64,000 bases of DNA from CAZMRW01 sp964568805 (GTDB taxonomy: Bacteria; Pseudomonadota; Gammaproteobacteria; Methylococcales; Methylomonadaceae), in contig CAZMRW010000007.1 of NCBI GenBank assembly GCA_964568805.1, forward strand, positions 21,672 to 85,671, given 5' to 3'. Under the pieces are notes generated by a model. That model did no database searches and had not been told where the DNA came from. It saw nothing but the letters and a program-made list of their open reading frames with translations. Of the stretch, positions 61,387-64,000 are shown piece by piece. A program made the position numbers and the translations under genes. Every line of letters starts with the position of its first letter. Position 1 is the first letter of the stretch.

Positions 61387-62425
61387 AGCGTTGGATGCTG
61401 GCGCCCTCCGGGAGTGGCGAGCCAGTTAATAAAAAATCGGCAAATTGTCGGCAATACCCGGGTATTAATAAACTGCCCTTGGCACCAAAGCCGTTAAATA
61501 TGGCAAGTTGCCTCCACTTAGGATGTTTGCCGATTATAGGCTGTCTGTCCAAGGTACACGGACGAATGCCGGCCTGATGGTCGATGGGTTTGACCTGTCG
61601 AATCCACGGGAATAATTTTTCGCAGCCCGTCATAAGTTCCGCCCTGCCCTCTTCGGTTGTCACGGTGTTGATGTTCTCGCGGTCGAAGGTGGCGCCCAGG
61701 CGAATTTGACGGCTATCGACCGGCAACAGCCAATGTCCGTAATTGATTAACTGATCCGGCAGTCCGATGGGACGCTCCAGCGTCAATATCTCCCCTTTTA
61801 CCGGACGCAAGGGCAGCCATGAAAACCAGGGATTATGGTTCACCTGAAAGCCTTCACAAAAAATAATCTGTTCAGGGCACAGATCGCGCCATCTTAAACG
61901 GTGCTGAAATTGAATATCCCGATAATCAAGACGGATTTGCCGATAACAGGATTTTTCGATAAAGAAATTTTTTAATGAGGCCAATAAGGATCGTGTCAGT
62001 AAATAGCCGGTTTGCATTTGCTCCACGTAGCCAAAGGGCGTTTCCAACAAATCGAATTTTTTTCCTGCCGGATGGATCTCGCCCAAGAAATGTTGGTAGT
62101 CGGGGTCACCCAGTCGTTGAAGACAGCGTCCCAACTCCTGTTCGCTGCGAAAAATCCGCAGCATCGGTTTTTCGATGTAAAAGGATTGCCGGAAAAAATC
62201 AGATAGCCGGGTGTAAACGTCTTTGGCGATGGGCAAAAAAGTATCGACATCCGGGGATTTTACAAATCGCATACCGGTCACCGGGTTAACCAGGCCGGCG
62301 GCTACCTGTGAGGCGTTATTCTCGCCATTATCGACAATCATAATGCGGCGGTCTCGCTGAATGAGCTCCCACGCCAGTAAACTCCCAGCCAATCCTTGTC
62401 CGATGATTAAAAATTCGACAGACAT
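61361..62425 (-). CDS. FAD-dependent oxidoreductase (DAO family)
   Basis: About 354 residues. The N-terminal Rossmann motif is FLIIGQGLAGSLLAWELIQ, the usual GxGxxG in the form GQGLAG. AAGLVNPVTGMRFVKSP and PVKGEILTL recall glycine-oxidase/MnmC-type DAO proteins, and IRPCTLDRQPIIGKHP is near the C-terminus. The start at 62425 (MSVEFLIIGQG) is preferred over the frame to 62464. The substrate is unknown. It is divergent from the MerR-type regulator. Confidence 0.82.
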   Translation of the reverse strand: MSVEFLIIGQGLAGSLLAWELIQRDRRIMIVDNGENNASQVAAGLVNPVTGMRFVKSPDVDTFLPIAKDVYTRLSDFFRQSFYIEKPMLRIFRSEQELGRCLQRLGDPDYQHFLGEIHPAGKKFDLLETPFGYVEQMQTGYLLTRSLLASLKNFFIEKSCYRQIRLDYRDIQFQHRLRWRDLCPEQIIFCEGFQVNHNPWFSWLPLRPVKGEILTLERPIGLPDQLINYGHWLLPVDSRQIRLGATFDRENINTVTTEEGRAELMTGCEKLFPWIRQVKPIDHQAGIRPCTLDRQPIIGKHPKWRQLAIFNGFGAKGSLLIPGYCRQFADFLLTGSPLPEGASIQRYDKTHFSG

Positions 62426-62575
62426 GGATTCAGTTGGTTGCGCTTGCACTCTTTCCTTTGACAAAAGGTTTCCGGATATTATTTTTTACCAAACTGATCG
62501 AAAAGTACCGTGATTGCATTCAGGCCGGTCGATCAACTGTTTATACTGGCGGATAACCATTTAGTTGAAAAACCA

Positions 62576-62603
62576 TGTACAATTTTCGTCAATAAAATGT
62601 ACA
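62576..62603. promoter_or_regulatory. Candidate operator with two TGTACA boxes
   Basis: Two copies of TGTACA at 62576-62581 and 62598-62603 are 22 bases apart centre to centre, two turns of DNA. TGTACA-type boxes are, as I recall, the recognition motif of LitR/CarH regulators. A CarH-like gene starts 158 bases downstream. The boxes are followed by AT-rich TATGATAATATATA, a possible -10 region. Confidence 0.5.
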
Positions 62604-62761
62604 AGTTATGATAATATATATTCATGTGTTTTTCATTGGTTAAAAATTAAATTTCAATAACTTAAAGATGTTTCTTACTAGTTTTTCGATTATATTTGAA
62701 AATTACCTGTTTTCAAGGCTAGTTTAATCCTGTTTTAATTATTTGATATGAGCGAGCCATC

Positions 62762-63742
62762 ATGACGAGCCCTAAGGATGATCCTGCGCAATATTTAATC
62801 AGCACGGTTTCCAAAAGATCCGGGGTTAAGTCCGACCTGGTCAGAGCATGGGAGCGCCGTTATCAGGCCGTCATACCGTCTCGCACCGAAGGCGGGCATC
62901 GAGTCTACACAGACCAGGACATAGCCCGGCTGAAATTACTCAACCAGGCAACCAGCCACGGACACAGTATCAGCCGGATCGCAAAATATTCTCTGGATGA
63001 ACTTAAGAAGCTTTTGCATCAGGAAGACTTTCAACGTGCCGATAATAACCCGGTATTGACCGGCGACAGAAAATTTCTGGCTGAAGATTATTTGGAAAAA
63101 TGTTATTCATCCGTTTCAGCTTTCGACGCAAAGGCCCTGGAGTCGCACTTTGAGAATGCCATTGTCGAACTGGGAACTCAGGCGTTTATTGAAAACTTAC
63201 TGACTCCGTTACTGACAAGAATTGGTGAGCGCTGGCGTACTGGCGAATTGCGGCCTGTACATGAACACATGGCGTCATCGATCATACGTTCTCTGACCTA
63301 TATTTTACGCAATAACACGCCTTGCCCCGCACAGGCGCCAAAAATGGTCGTCAGCACCCCCATTGGCCAGTTGCATGAACTGGGCGCCTTGCTTGCCGCC
63401 ATTATCGCAGAACTGAAGGGCTGGCAAGTCACTTACCTTGGCGCCAATCTGCCCGCAGAAGAAATTGCCGCTGCCGTCAGATTTACCGGCGCGCGAGCAG
63501 TAACTCTCAGCATCAGCTTCAGTTCTGACGATCATGTCGTTTCGAAAGAATTAAGACGACTCAGAAAACTGATCGGCAACGATGTTGCGTTGATTGTCGG
63601 CGGAAGATCCGCAGCTTATTATGAAGCGGTGCTGGATGAAGTCGGCGTAATCAAGATCCAAAGCCACGAACACTTCAGGCACTATCTTGATAATCTAGCC
63701 ACTCAGGATAGAGAACAGGCGGATGCTGTCTCTCAGAATTAA
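62762..63742 (+). CDS. MerR-family regulator with B12-binding domain (CarH/LitR-like photoreceptor)
   Basis: A 326-residue three-part regulator. A MerR HTH is at residues 10-85 (VSKRSGVKSDLVRAWERRYQAV). A helical B12-cap domain is at about 105-190 and a cobalamin-binding Rossmann domain at about 195-315. W158 and E168-H169 form the Wx9EH motif that in CarH covers the upper face of adenosylcobalamin. H205 sits in QLHELG, the usual (D/E)xHxxG with Gln in the first position. Such proteins repress in the dark with AdoCbl and are released by light. No carotenoid or photolyase genes are adjacent. Confidence 0.87.
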   Translation: MTSPKDDPAQYLISTVSKRSGVKSDLVRAWERRYQAVIPSRTEGGHRVYTDQDIARLKLLNQATSHGHSISRIAKYSLDELKKLLHQEDFQRADNNPVLTGDRKFLAEDYLEKCYSSVSAFDAKALESHFENAIVELGTQAFIENLLTPLLTRIGERWRTGELRPVHEHMASSIIRSLTYILRNNTPCPAQAPKMVVSTPIGQLHELGALLAAIIAELKGWQVTYLGANLPAEEIAAAVRFTGARAVTLSISFSSDDHVVSKELRRLRKLIGNDVALIVGGRSAAYYEAVLDEVGVIKIQSHEHFRHYLDNLATQDREQADAVSQN

Positions 63743-63794
63743 ATCTATTTCCGGCTTTAATTTTTTCTCGCAGTAAGTCCAGGGAACAGATTAT

Positions 63795-63824
63795 AAAAAA
63801 GGGGGCTATCATAGCCCCCATAAT
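63795..63824. terminator. Bidirectional hairpin terminator
   Basis: GGGGGCTA-TCA-TAGCCCCC flanked by A6 on the left and AT on the right. It lies between the converging CarH-like gene and ftsH. In the leftward direction TTTTTT follows the stem, as needed for ftsH. Confidence 0.8.
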
Positions 63825-63833
63825 GAGCGCACC

Positions 63834-64000
63834 TCAAACTTGTCCGACCGGTTTCTTGGCATTCACGGTTTTATCATCGGTTTTATCGAGTTTTTTGCCG
63901 GTCGTTTTCGGGGTAATATCGCTGCCGCCTTGTGGCGGACGGGGGTCTTTCCCGGCCATCAGGTCGTCGATCTGGGGTTTGTCGATGGTTTCCCATTTCA
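63834..64000 (-). CDS. ftsH: ATP-dependent zinc metalloprotease FtsH, 3' end only
   Basis: The minus strand is open from the window end to a TGA at 63834. It encodes KWETIDKPQIDDLMAGKDPRPPQGG followed by a Lys/Thr-rich tail ending KKPVGQV. E-T-I-D-x-x-Q-I-D-D-L-M-A-G is the conserved end of FtsH. Only about 55 residues are visible, so the catalytic parts lie outside the window. Confidence 0.75.
   Translation of the reverse strand, partial: KWETIDKPQIDDLMAGKDPRPPQGGSDITPKTTGKKLDKTDDKTVNAKKPVGQV

Noticed and set aside
1..64000. tRNA, rRNA and CRISPR arrays
   Set aside because: No TpsiC-like GGTTCRA segments with paired arms, no rRNA stretches and no regularly spaced direct repeats were seen on reading.

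Overview
The window looks like a chromosomal piece of a gammaproteobacterium, most probably a methanotroph of the Methylococcales (Methylobacter/Methylomonas type). The gene families and synteny support Gammaproteobacteria: pilT-pilU, the nnrE/D-tsaE-amidase-mutL series, rplU-rpmA-obgE-proB, ispB, murJ beside rpsT, and the 3' end of ftsH. The methanotroph reading is an inference from a periplasmic methanethiol oxidase (SBP56), a two-subunit pyruvate carboxylase, several copper enzymes and an exosortase-associated TIGR04073 protein. No methane monooxygenase, rRNA, tRNA, CRISPR array, prophage or intact transposase was found.

Layout. 1-6.5 kb: pilus-retraction ATPases, a frameshifted glcF, a membrane protein, and a secreted multicopper oxidase with a small exported protein. 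7-12.5 kb: a phosphopantetheinyl transferase, exported proteins of unknown or poorly known role, a DUF815 ATPase, bioA and sua5. 12.5-15.4 kb: an accessory island that reads as an integron cassette array without an integrase. It holds two well-formed attC sites, a third disrupted by a small inverted-repeat element, and cassettes for a PIN toxin pair, a PLD-fold protein and an unknown 314-aa protein. 15.6-24.4 kb: pycA-pycB and recB-recD (no recC nearby). 24.4-36.4 kb: mutL, then a 1761-residue multicopper-oxidase-like lipoprotein with a small upstream partner. These two sit between mutL and the amidase gene, which are normally neighbours in an nnr-tsaE-amiB-mutL series.

36.5-41.3 kb: a TetR-DUF4242-ferredoxin-methanethiol oxidase cluster, murJ and rpsT. 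41.5-44.2 kb: an arsenic operon (arsR, arsI-like lyase, thioredoxin-type arsC, acr3). 44.2-49.6 kb: a molybdenum region with modC, modA, an alginate-export-type porin, a molbindin and modE. The permease gene modB is reduced to a 37-codon stub. 49.7-53.2 kb: a histidine ammonia-lyase relic lacking its catalytic segment, a NirK-type nitrite reductase with an extra N-terminal cupredoxin domain, and a stand-alone cyclic-nucleotide-binding protein. 53.4-57.5 kb: proB, obgE, rpmA, rplU, ispB. 57.6-60.5 kb: a nitrate/sulfonate/thiamine-precursor-type ABC importer and a small secreted two-repeat protein. 60.8-64 kb: a methyltransferase, an FAD oxidoreductase, a CarH/LitR-like B12-binding MerR regulator with a possible TGTACA operator, and the end of ftsH.

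Common threads are copper (two multicopper oxidases, NirK, SBP56), molybdate/arsenate chemistry, and gene loss or insertion at several loci (modB, hutH, glcF, the cassette array). Coordinates were read by eye. Family calls rest on motifs and recalled family features, not on searches.
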